From the NCBI GenBank assembly GCA_025200525.1, contig CM045758.1, forward strand, positions 8,924,580 through 8,988,579: DNA of 64,000 nt. Reading direction: 5' to 3'. The position numbers and the translations under genes were made by a program. The notes below the pieces were generated by a model. That model saw nothing but the letters and a program-made list of their open reading frames with translations. It was not told where the DNA came from and ran no database searches. Shown here one piece after another: positions 46,561 through 55,775 of the stretch. This stretch comes from Camellia lanceoleosa. Taxonomy: Eukaryota; Streptophyta; Magnoliopsida; Ericales; Theaceae. Every line of letters begins with the position of its first letter. Positions within the stretch are counted from its first letter, which is position 1.

Positions 46561-47580
46561 GGATCGAGAATTGAGTTGCGGTTAAACCCTCGAAATGTCG
46601 TTTGGTGTTACGGCGGGAAAAATCTTTGGGGTTTGATTACACAAAGGGGCATCGAGGTCGACCCTTCCAAAATCAAGGCCATCTTAGAAATGCCACCACC
46701 GAGGACTGAAAAAGAGGTGCGAGGCTTTCTGGGTAAAGTGCAATTCATAAGACGGTTTATTTCAAAACTAACCTTGACTTGTGAACCACTTTTTGGTCTT
46801 CTGAAGAAAGATAAGAAGTTCCAATGGGACGGCCGATGCCAAGCAGCGTTTGAGCAGATTAAAGAATATCTACAGAACCCGCCCGTTTTATCACCACCAG
46901 AATCAGGGAAACCGTTGATTTTGTACCTATCAGTGACCGAGACCACGATGGGCTGTATGCTTGCACAAGAAACAGAAGATAGGGTGGAAAAAGCCATCTA
47001 TTATTTGAGCAAGAAAATGCTGGAATACGAGACCCGGTATACGCCGTTAGAGAAGGCTTGCTTAGCTTTGGTATGGGCTACCAGGAAGCTGCGGCACTAC
47101 CTGTTAGCTCACTCTGTAATGTTGGTTTCGCGTCTCGATCCCATCAAATATCTTTTCGAGAAACCAGCGCTTACGGGTAGGCTAGCTCGTTGGTTGCTGT
47201 TGCTCTCCGAATTTGATCTTACATATGTGACGCGCAAGTCAGTAAAGGGCAGAGCAGTAGCAGAGTTCCTTGCCGACCATCCGGTTGAGGGGGATGAAGC
47301 AGTTGAGTACCTATTCCCAGATGAAGCAATTCTGCATATCGACGAGGAAAGTTGGACAATGTACTTTGACGGAGCGTCAAATCAACATGGGTATGGGATA
47401 GGAGTGTTGCTGATAGCACCCGACAATTCCCGTATCCCTCTAGCCTTCAAACTCCGTTTCAAAGTCTCAAATAACGAAGCGAATCTGGCGTGCATTCTTT
47501 GGTATGGAAGTAGCCCCGAATTAGGGGCAAGGCAATTTGGACGTCATCGGAGATTCGAATCTTGTTGTGTCTCAAGCTAA
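46561..47580 (+). pseudogene. Element B gypsy RNase H and archaeal-type RNase H
   Basis: RT thumb (GIEVDPSKIKAILEMPPPRT) then the first RNase H (LILYLSVTETTMGCMLAQE, without the usual first Asp) and the second, archaeal-type RNase H (MYFDGASNQHGYGIGVLL near 47359-47410). A cluster of indels at about 47478-47545 destroys the segment with the catalytic Glu (NNEAEYEA in element A). Confidence 0.85.
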
Positions 47581-48247
47581 AGGCGACTGGAAAGTAAAAG
47601 AGGAAAATATGATGATGTATCACCAAACCTTGGATTTGCTGATTCCTCGGTTTGAAAAGTTAAGTTTTACTCATCTACTAAGAGAGAACAACAAGTTCGC
47701 AGACGCTTTAGCAACTCTATCATCCATGATAGACATCCCACGTGGAGTCCGAATGCGTCCAGTCATTATCGACCAGAAATTTGCACCTGCCTACGAGTCG
47801 ATTGCAGCCATAGATGAAGTTCAGGATGAGCACCCTTGGTATCACGATATCTGGAATTTCTTGGAAACAGAAACATACCCGCCAGGGGTAAATGCCAAAG
47901 ACAAAAGGGCAATAAGAAGATTGGCCGTTCAGTTCATCATCTGCGGGGGTAAACTGTATAGAAGGGGTCATCTGGGAATGCATAAACTGTGTGTTGATGC
48001 TGAAGAGTCCAAGCGTCTGATGGAAGCCATCCACGGGGGTGAATGTGGTGCACACATGAATGGGGTAATGCTGGCAAGGAAGATCCTTAGACGGGGTTAT
48101 TATTGGTCTACCATGGAGGAGGATTGTATTGGTTTCGTCCGGCGATGCCACAAATGTCAAATTCATGCAAACCGCATGAACATTCCGCCGTCAAAGCTGT
48201 ACAACATGACTTCGCCATGGCCGTTTACATGCAGGGAATTGATGTAA
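47537..48247 (+). pseudogene. Element B archaeal RNase H end and integrase zinc-binding domain
   Basis: Reads DVIGDSNLVVSQAKGDW (catalytic Asp), FADALATLSSMI, then the integrase HHCC domain (AIHGGECGAHMNG ... RRCHKCQIHANRMN). Here the Trp of YYWSTM is intact, unlike element A. The frame is lost at about 48230 just before the first catalytic Asp of the integrase core. Confidence 0.88.
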
Positions 48248-49074
48248 TCGGGCGATTCTGGCGAAAGGGTCGAACGGGCATGAGTTCATCCTCGTAGCGA
48301 TAGATTACTTTACAAAGTGGGTTGAGGCCCAATCTTATGCAGTGTTGAAAGCTTCACACGTTGCAAAATTCATCAGAAACAACATCATCTGTCGCTACGG
48401 GGTCCCAAATGAAATAGTTTCAGACAATGGTTCCCACTTCAAGAAGGAGGTGATTGATTTGTTGGAGAAATACAATGTGGCTTTTCATAAGTCATCTACT
48501 TACCGGCCGCAAACCAATGGAGCAGTTGAGGCCGCCAACAAGAACATCAAGCGCATACTACAGAAGATGGTGGAAACCTATCGGGATTGGCCAGATAAGC
48601 TGCCGTTTGCTCTGTGGGGCTACAGGACTTCGATCAGAACTTCTACTGGGGCGACTCCGTACTCATTAGTCTATGGGATGGAGGCCGTCCTGCCTATTGA
48701 GATTGAGGTCCCGTCATTACGAGTATTGGCCGAGTGCGGATAATGAAGCGGATTAGCGAGAAAGGTTTGAAGAACTCATGCTCTTTGATGAAAGGAGATT
48801 GAAAGCACTGTACCACGTTCAAGGTTATCAACGCAGAATCGCCCGAGCTTTTAACAAGAAGGTTAAGTCCAGGAACTTGAAAGAAGGAGATTTGGTGCTC
48901 AAGGACAACCGAGCTCCCATCCACGACCCAAGGGGCAAGTTCAGACCCAATTGGACTGGTCCCTACATCATCAAGTCAATCTGGTCAGGTGGAGCTGTGG
49001 TTCTGATGGATCTAGATGGCTTGGAGTTTTCCCAACCGATCAACATGGACAAGTTGAAGAAATATTATCCCTGA
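48248..49074 (+). pseudogene. Element B integrase core and C-terminal domain
   Basis: The core follows an indel patch (48230-48300). Catalytic Asp is in VSDNGSHF and Glu in NGAVEAANK; a second break at about 48740 separates the C-terminal part (GDLVLKDNRAP, GKFRPNWTGPY). It ends at KKYYP and a TGA, exactly as in element A. Confidence 0.88.
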
Positions 49075-49849
49075 GAGGCTCGCTAGGCCGAAAACCCGAA
49101 AGGGCGACCTAGGCAAAACTCAGAGCATAGAAAATTTGAAAGTTATAAAAGCCCGAGCTCATAAGGTTGAAAACGCAAAAGGCGGCCTTGGCAAAAGTTA
49201 GCGCAAAAGGAGAGCAAAAATACTCGGCGAACACGAGCGAACTACGTGAGACTTGATTCCCATCTTTGGGATCGTGGCGACTTCATCTTGGAGTTCAGTC
49301 ATAATCTTTTCCCCGATCAACTTAGTCCATTTTGATCACCTCAGTCATCTTTATTCATCAGCATTTACTGCGATCTCCGGTACAGTGCTATTCAAACTAG
49401 GGGCAACTTTCCGTTGCAATGGAGTGTTGCGGCATCATCCAGACTAGGGGCAACTTTCCGTTGCCACACTTTGCCGAAGCACCTTTTCAAACTAGGGGCA
49501 ACTTTCCAGTTGCTAGGATTCGGGGTTGTGTATCTCAGTGACAGATTTCAGGCGTGTCCAGTTCTGATCCATATCGAAAATAGTTTTGAAAAGTTTTCAT
49601 AAAAGTTGACTATGTTCAAATTAATCTTTTCACAACTAAGACCATTTTTGGACCAAAGGCGGAGAATTTTCAGTACCACAACCTTCAATTTCATTGATTT
49701 CGAAACAGAGTTCTTCTGCTCTTGCATATAATTGAAGTTGCTTTTTATTACATTCATAAAGAAAACTTGAAAGTACTAATAAAGCAATAAATCTGGGGCA
49801 TAGTCTAGTCAAGTGCCCCTGCGCCCCCTCCCAGAGCTAGTCAAAGTTT
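49075..49849. other. Convergent spacer after integrase in element B
   Basis: Non-coding. It contains three GGGGCAACTTTCC(A/G)TTGC hairpins (49398-49416, 49444-49464, 49492-49514) and the conserved block 49660-49800, whose minus strand carries AATAAA (49749-49744), the probable 3' UTR of the antisense PMD1 remnant. Confidence 0.6.
49398..49514. repeat. Three direct copies of the GCAAC hairpin repeat
   Basis: CTAGGGGCAACTTTCC(A/G)TTGC occurs three times at 46-48 bp spacing in element B and, inverted with the element, twice in element A (10645-10713). The GGGGCAAC core is the same as the end of the polypurine tract. Confidence 0.6.
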
Positions 49850-50342
49850 CAGATGCCAACTTAGGCCCAACTTGTATGACCGAACTGGCGCGGAGTGCAG
49901 GCGAAACAAAATATCTGATGAGTCAAGCCGTCGACGGATCCGGTATCTGGAACATCGTAGCTCATCGCTAAGATTAAGCCAGGGACGGCGCCATGCAATG
50001 CGATCTGCTGACAAGTTGCGCATCCATTCGAACCACCAGCTCTCGCCGAGCATTAACTGGCGTTGCGAAAGAAGTAGCCGAAATTTGAATAAGCGGGCAA
50101 GAGTCCACAACTTGCAACTTCTCCGTCAACCATATCTGGGGGAGGGATGAAAAATGAGAGAATAAAGAATGGAGAGATGTGCGACGAGAGAAAAGTAAGA
50201 TAAGGGTTTTGCGAGAAAAGTCGAGCCCGAGGGTCGAGTGATGTGAGCAAATACAAGTGAGCTTGGGTGGGAAACATTACCTATAGCAGTAGTGGACTCC
50301 CTGCAAACCTGGTTGTCTCCTGGCAGTAGAAGGCATCCGGGC
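49850..50342 (-). pseudogene. Antisense PMD1 remnant in element B
   Basis: Minus strand matches the 3' half of element A's PMD1: about 62 nt of exon 1 (50342-50281), the intron (50280-50137, GTAATG ... CCCCAG) and exon 2 with frameshifts. WWFEWMRNLSADRIAWRRPW corresponds to WWFAWMCHLSADRIAWQCPW in A. Most of exon 1, including the PMD signature, is gone; sequence 5' of 50342 instead matches the region upstream of PMD1 in A. It is non-functional. Confidence 0.75.
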
Positions 50343-50859
50343 CTATCAATTTTGGATACACTCCATTATCCAGATAGTCCATCCAAAGTACATCGTGTTA
50401 TTTTTTTTGCTTATCGAGTTGTTGCTTTTGCTTATTGAGTTGTAAGTTTTGTCGAGCTGTCGCATTTTGCGTTTTGAGTTATTACTTTTTGATTACACAA
50501 TTTTGTTAAGTCTTGTCTATTGAGTCGTTAACATTATTGTACTTTGTTTATCGAGTTGTAAACTCGCTAAGATTCTGTTTTATTTCTTAGTGAGTCAATC
50601 TGTTTTAATTTGTTGCGTCGGTTCACTACCTGACCCGATAAATACATGAGGCACATTCCCATTCAATTCCATTTTTGTGCAAAATGATGCGATGCGATGC
50701 TAAGAATTTCAAATACAAACATCCTTTCAAAAGCTGTTTCATTCCATCATGTTTTACAACAAAATAAAGGTACAAGTTTTACAGAAAATAAAACTGCCTA
50801 ACAATGTGCAAAGTGCTACAAACTACTGGCCAAAAAGTAAAATAAAGCAGGAAATAACA
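50343..50859. other. Non-coding region between PMD1 remnant and PMD2
   Basis: Contains repeated TTATCGAGTTGT-type segments (50415-50580) and a GATGCGATGCGATGC stretch (50687-50702), matching the minus strand of 8500-8760 in element A. No gene is seen. Confidence 0.55.
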
Positions 50860-53800
50860 TCAATATCCCCGGGAACGGGAATGTGGAGGCCCTCTCATCC
50901 TCTTCTGCGGGATAACCTCTGTGCCATCATCACCATCCGGATCAGAGCTGTCATCCTCCGGATCCCCCTCAGGCTCGTCCCCACTCCCGGAGCCGAGACC
51001 GGAGCCTCCCTCTCCAGGGGATGTCTCCGATATGTGGCCTGCGACCACCTCCTCCTCGTCATCCTCAACAATGGGTGCCCTGCGTCTGCGAGACGACCCT
51101 CCTCCGCCAGCTCCTCGATGAGACCTGGATGGCCCAGCTCCTCCAGTCCCTGTACCTCGGGTAGGTCTAGCACCTCGGCCTCTCTGAGAGGGCCCCGGTG
51201 GCCTGGCCCGTGATGAAGCATATATGGGAGGCATCTGAAGATGCAAAGTGCAATACATCAGTTCAAGCATAAAAAGCAGGTGTAAATGCAGAATGTGAAA
51301 AGGGTGTGTGTCAGATGTGCTCTACACAGTCTATCAATACAGCAGAAGGTCTAAAGCTAGAGTAACATCAGAAACATCCTGCTACACGCAAAATGAAGAC
51401 TACCTCTACACCCACGATGCTCATCTGCGTCTCCTCCGAAGGATCATGCCCTCGAATGTGGCTAACATCCCGGCAATTTCGTCAGTATATCCAACAGAGG
51501 TCGCAAATACAAATGGAAAACTATCGATAGGAATCAATGTTCAAATATCGTGATAAATTAAAATTTGAAAAAACATACGGGGTGAGTCGGGGTCTCTAAC
51601 ATATCGTGATCGAGAGGAGGCTCTAGCGGAATCTGGTAAGCGTCCCAAATCGCCGGTTAAACTCGATCGGCATGTCGCCACCTGGATGATCAAGAGTCGG
51701 AGGATCGGAGGATCGAGCGCCCCACCTCTGGATGTGCGGCCACCGCTAGAAGAAGGATATCTGTAGCATGGGCGCGACTCGAAGATGGTGCGCCAGTAGA
51801 CCTCCGTGCCGGAGCCCGCACTCCCGTCAAGGGGGGCATCAAATATATGCGACGGTAGGTGGCGTAGTTCCCATCGAGATGATGCAACAAAGCATCAACG
51901 CCTGCGCATACTTGCTCGACCTCCTCGGGGATAATCTATCGTGATCCGCATGGTGTCTGGAGGCCTGAGGAGAGGTCTGAGAATGGCCCCCATATCGTGC
52001 CAAACGTTCCCCGAAACCAAGCCGACTGGTCCCTCGAGCAAGAATCTGTACTGAGAACTAGTCAACACTCCGGTATTGATGCTCGAGGTCGTCACCAAAG
52101 ACTACCCAAGGCTGCCATGTGATCTGCAGATAACCAGTGTATAAATCGATTGGAAATGCTGATCGAAGATGAAAATGAAAGGCCGAGAGTTAAAATACCT
52201 CTGTCGCTCGAGCGGTATCAAAAGTACCGTCGCGAGGAAGAGAGTCTCCATGACCTCGGTAGATGCTCACCATCAAACATCAGCGAATACGGAGTCGTCG
52301 GAGGCCCTGCCACCTCCATCTCCGGAGCCAATGTGGGAAAGTACACATATACCCACAGCTGGAAAGAGCAATGCAGAATATGAGTACAAAGTGCTAAAGG
52401 CAGAATACAGAATGCCAAGTGCGCCGTGTGTGTGTGGTGAACAAGTAATGAGGAGCAAAATGTAAAGCAAGAGGACAGAAAGTACCTCCCAGGCTCTCCA
52501 GTAGCCACCGAGTAAGTCCCCTCGTGTGCGAGAGACCGCACTCATATAACAAGATCTGGGGTAGCCGGGCCATAGCCCAATCATACTGACCAACCTGTGA
52601 TAGGTCCACCAGAGCGCTCAGTAGGTACAATCCTACCATGTTCCCTCTGTCAGCGAATAAGGTGGTGCCGAGGAGGTACATAAGGAAACCGCGGGCATAC
52701 TGCTCCGCCTCCTCAGGAGTCTCAGGCTCCATTTGTGGCCGCCGGAAATGGGTAACAAACCAGGAGTATCGGACCCTCCCCGAACCCCTGTCTACAGGTG
52801 GGTGTGTCCCCAGTAGGTGCATCCAGGCAGCCTCCCACTGACCCATATCCTCGTCATAGGGAATGGGAGCACCGCCTACGTCAAGGCCAGTAAGTACAGC
52901 AAAGTCCAGCGGGGTCATGGTCATATCCCCGGTGGCAGAAAAATGGAAAGAATTGGTGGTGTCCCACCATCTCTCCGCCAGAGCAGCGAGTAAAGTCCTA
53001 CTGATGAGGCAATGAGATAACCCCCTGCAGAATGGCCCAAAACCTGCAAAGTCCACCAATCCCCGGACACTTAGGAAGCTCGAATACCACTCCCTCGGCG
53101 GTGGAGCCATATCCTCGTCTTGTCACGGTATCTGCAAATGAAGTGAAAATGAGCTGTGTGCAAATGAAGTGAAAATGAGCTGTGTGCAAACGAAGTGAAA
53201 ATGAGCTGTGTGCAAATGAGGTGAAGATGAGCTGCGTGCAAATGAATCAGTGAACTGCGTGTTCAAATTTCAGAAAATCAGTGGGACTGTGTGTTCTACT
53301 TCTAATCAGTGGACTGCGTGTTCAAATTTCAGAAAATCAAGTTTGGGACTGTGTGTTCTACTTCAAATCAGTGGGCTGTGTGTTCGCTTCAAGTTTGGGA
53401 CTGTGTGTTCTACTTCAAATCAGTGGGCTGTGTGTTCGCTTCAAGTTTGGAATCGTGTTCTACTTCAAATCGATGTGTGTGTTCGCTTCAAGTTTGGGGC
53501 TGTGTGTTCTACTTCAAATCGATTGTGTGTTCGCTTCAAGTTTGGGACTGTGTGTTCTACTTCGAAGCAGTGGACTGTGTGTTCTACTCTTGATCATTAT
53601 GTGCTGTGTGCTCATTTTCGATTTCGGATTATGTCTTCGGTGAATCAGTGTGTGGGTTGTGTGTTCAATTTCAAACTAGTGTGCACTGTACGTTCACAAT
53701 TATTCAAATATGCCAGGTGTTCATGAAAGCGTTCAAGTTACATGCTCAGAATGCAAGTGTCATGTCATAAGTCAAACTATGTGTCTAAGCATGGCAAGAG

Positions 53801-54065
53801 TATGAAATGCACGAGAAATACAGAGGATAAAGTGAAATACCTCTGCATCGTAGGAGAGGTGCTGCTCCGGCTCTCGTAAAAGAAGATCCCCGGGTGCCCG
53901 ATCGTTAAAAGCGGTGAAGTGACGAAAAGTAGCTCGTGGTAGCCTATGTACCGCTGGGGCATAACGATCGGGAATGAAAGGACGGACCCTCGGGGGCAAT
54001 GCCATGAAGTCAAAATCATCTCCGGCACCGGGAAAACCTCCGTCGTGAGGGAAATGACCTGCCAT
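50860..54065 (-). CDS. Antisense five-exon plant mobile domain gene (PMD2)
   Basis: PMD (PMD-C/MAIN-like) protein of about 650 residues on the strand opposite to the retrotransposon genes. Exons: 54065-53841, 53131-52486, 52358-52199, 52123-51579, 51234-50860; all four introns are GT-AG. Family motifs run across the junctions: GLVDFAGFGPF, ERWWDTTNSFHF, MTMTPLDFAVLTGL (exon 2), GGYWRAWE joined to LWVYVYFPTLAPE (exons 2/3), then TWQPW and SSQYRFLLEGPVG (exon 4). Exon 5 is a Gly/Arg- and acid-rich disordered tail ending RSRGY. Damage: a TGA at 53125-53123 (probably from CGA), a frameshift late in exon 2, a 2-nt loss in exon 3 and shifts in exon 4; some may be consensus errors. Host PMD proteins (MAIN, MAIL1) act in gene silencing and meristem integrity; what this one does is unknown. 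Confidence 0.72.
53132..53840 (-). other. PMD2 intron 1 (709 nt) filled with minisatellites
   Basis: The donor is GCAGAG|GTATTTC and the acceptor CATTTGCAG|A. Exon 1 ends in phase 0 and the following frame continues in phase 0. The intron interior consists largely of two tandem arrays (53136-53240 and 53250-53660). Confidence 0.6.
53136..53660. repeat. Two tandem arrays inside PMD2 intron 1
   Basis: The first array has about four copies of a 26-bp unit (TGCAAATGAAGTGAAAATGA plus GCTGTG). The second has irregular 50-60 bp units built from GTGTGTTCTACTTCAAATC and GTGTTCGCTTCAAGTTTGG. Open frames in it are low-complexity products of the repeat. Confidence 0.85.
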
Positions 54066-54408
54066 TGCGAGAAATCTGCAAAGAGGAGCAAAAATGAGCA
54101 AAATGGGCCAAAATTGGAAAAAGTCAACAAAAGTCAACTCTCGGGAAATGAAAAGTCAACAAAAGTCAACCCCCGGGAAAATTCTCCAAATATTGAAACA
54201 AAATTACCTCAAGTGGTGAAAATGAGAAGAGAAGTCCCAAAGTCGAAATTTAGTAAACTTCAAAGTGCTTAAATGAAAGACTTATAAAAACAACTTGCGT
54301 GGGAGTAGGGACGCGTATAAAATGCAGATCTGAGAGAGAAAATGGTCTAGAGAGCAAGAGGAAGAAGTTTTGCAACTTTGGGTGTGATTTCGGGTGGAAT
54401 GGAGGTGC
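54066..54408 (-). other. Probable 5' UTR of PMD2
   Basis: Lies between the TATA box (54409-54418) and the PMD2 ATG. It contains repeated AAAGTCAAC (54118-54170). No coding signal is seen; its role as 5' UTR is inferred from position. Confidence 0.4.
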
Positions 54409-54418
54409 ATATATATAG
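54409..54418 (-). promoter_or_regulatory. TATA box for antisense PMD2
   Basis: The minus strand reads TTCTATATATATG, about 350 bp before the PMD2 start. The GGCCGACC cluster lies directly upstream (54459-54549), the same order as in the LTRs (cluster, then TATA). Confidence 0.5.
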
Positions 54419-54458
54419 AAAATGCCAGAATGACCATTTTGCCCCTACTTTTAGCAAG

Positions 54459-54549
54459 TGGCCGACCGGCCACCTAACCTGGCTGGCCGGCCACCTACTT
54501 TTTTTGGCCTGGCCGATGGCCTCTCCTAGGGTGGTGTGCTGGCCGACCA
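54459..54549. promoter_or_regulatory. GGCCGACC/GGCCGGCC cluster upstream of PMD2
   Basis: Contains TGGCCGACCGGCCA, CTGGCCGGCCAC, TGGCCGATGGCC and TGGCCGACC in 90 bp. Similar words and spacing occur in the element B LTR at 36535-36625, in the opposite orientation relative to the element. Confidence 0.5.
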
Positions 54550-55464
54550 TGTCCCCCACCCCCTCCCCTACCTCTCTGCAAATTTTGAGGAAGATCGGAG
54601 TTCCCGGGACCTGAAAAGTTGAAGAAAAGTGCACTTTCTGGCGCCGAATTGCTCCGTCGGAACTTTAACTGCAATTTCTGATATGTGTCTCATCATTATT
54701 CATCAAAATCAGAGTGTATCCTTTTTAAACATGTTATGACCTCTCTGGGGGGTGAATCAGAGGCCGCGATCGAGTTGCCGTCGCCGAAATGCGCGTTTCC
54801 GGCTCGTCATTTCATGTCAAATGGGCATCCCGATTTGTGCTCGTTTTACGTTATTTGGCTCATAATTTGCATTCCCACGAACGATTTGCATTGTCATGCA
54901 TGATTTCTCGGTGTACAATACTTCTATACTTGGACGTGCGTTGTCGCGCATTATCTATTCTCGCGTTGTGTCGCATTCGTTCACTGACACTGTGTGTGTC
55001 GAACCTTCGGAATCATAGGAATTACATTGAATATATGTTGTTGGCATATTGTTCCTGTTGAATTCCTCTATTTTGCAGGCCCGATATTGTATGTACGGTT
55101 CATTTGAAAGGTGCGACCCGCATCGAATCAGCGATATCGTATCTTCTCCGTGTGAGACTTGACGAGAATTGAATGATTCTCCGCATTCCTAACTGCATGA
55201 AATGTAGTTCTTGCTTTGCATTCTTGCTTATAACTGTTGCATCTATTTGCGAATACTTGCTTCATTACAGCTTGCTGCACTTGCATGATCATCTGGCTTC
55301 TTGCATATCATTTGCATTTTGCCCCCCCGCCTGCGGGCACACATTCTCTGTTTATCTTGTTTGATTGTCTTAGTCTTCGGCCTTGTCAAAAATGGGTCGT
55401 CTCTAGGCTTTGACATTCACTCACGTCACTTCTTGACTTCCGAGTTCTGTCAAAGAGGGGCAAC
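54550..55464 (+). other. Element B 3' untranslated region and polypurine tract
   Basis: No gene. The segment 55080-55190 matches the minus strand of 7200-7320 in element A. It ends with the polypurine tract CAAAGAGGGGCAAC (55451-55464) directly before the 3' LTR. Confidence 0.65.
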
Positions 55465-55775
55465 TGTAGACACCCCATTTTTGACCGTCCTCAAGACTCA
55501 GACGTCACCGATTGAGCGCTTGGTGATGTTGCATACTGTGCTTGTTCAGAAGTCTCAGAGTCGCGGCCGTGCGCCCTGCCTCCGGACTTCCGAATTCTCT
55601 TTCGTGCCTCGTCTCGGTTTGCGAACCAGACTCGGTTTTCTCTGTTTCTTTCCTGAGGGAAGGGAGTGGTCCCGTAGATTACCTCCCGGTGGCCGTGAGC
55701 TACTTTTCGTGGCCGTAGGCCATTCTGCCCATTTCGGAGCCCGGTTTTCGGTTTTCGGAGCCGTCAGGCCGTGTG
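55465..55775 (+). repeat. Element B 3' LTR, first part (before element C)
   Basis: Starts TGTAGACACCCCATTTTTG and matches 35248-35540. It is interrupted at 55776 by element C; the last five bases GTGTG are duplicated after that insertion. Confidence 0.93.

Noticed and set aside
53250..53726. Cys/Phe-rich frame of 158 codons on the plus strand
   Set aside because: It is the translation of a minisatellite in PMD2 intron 1; the three frames give similar repeats.
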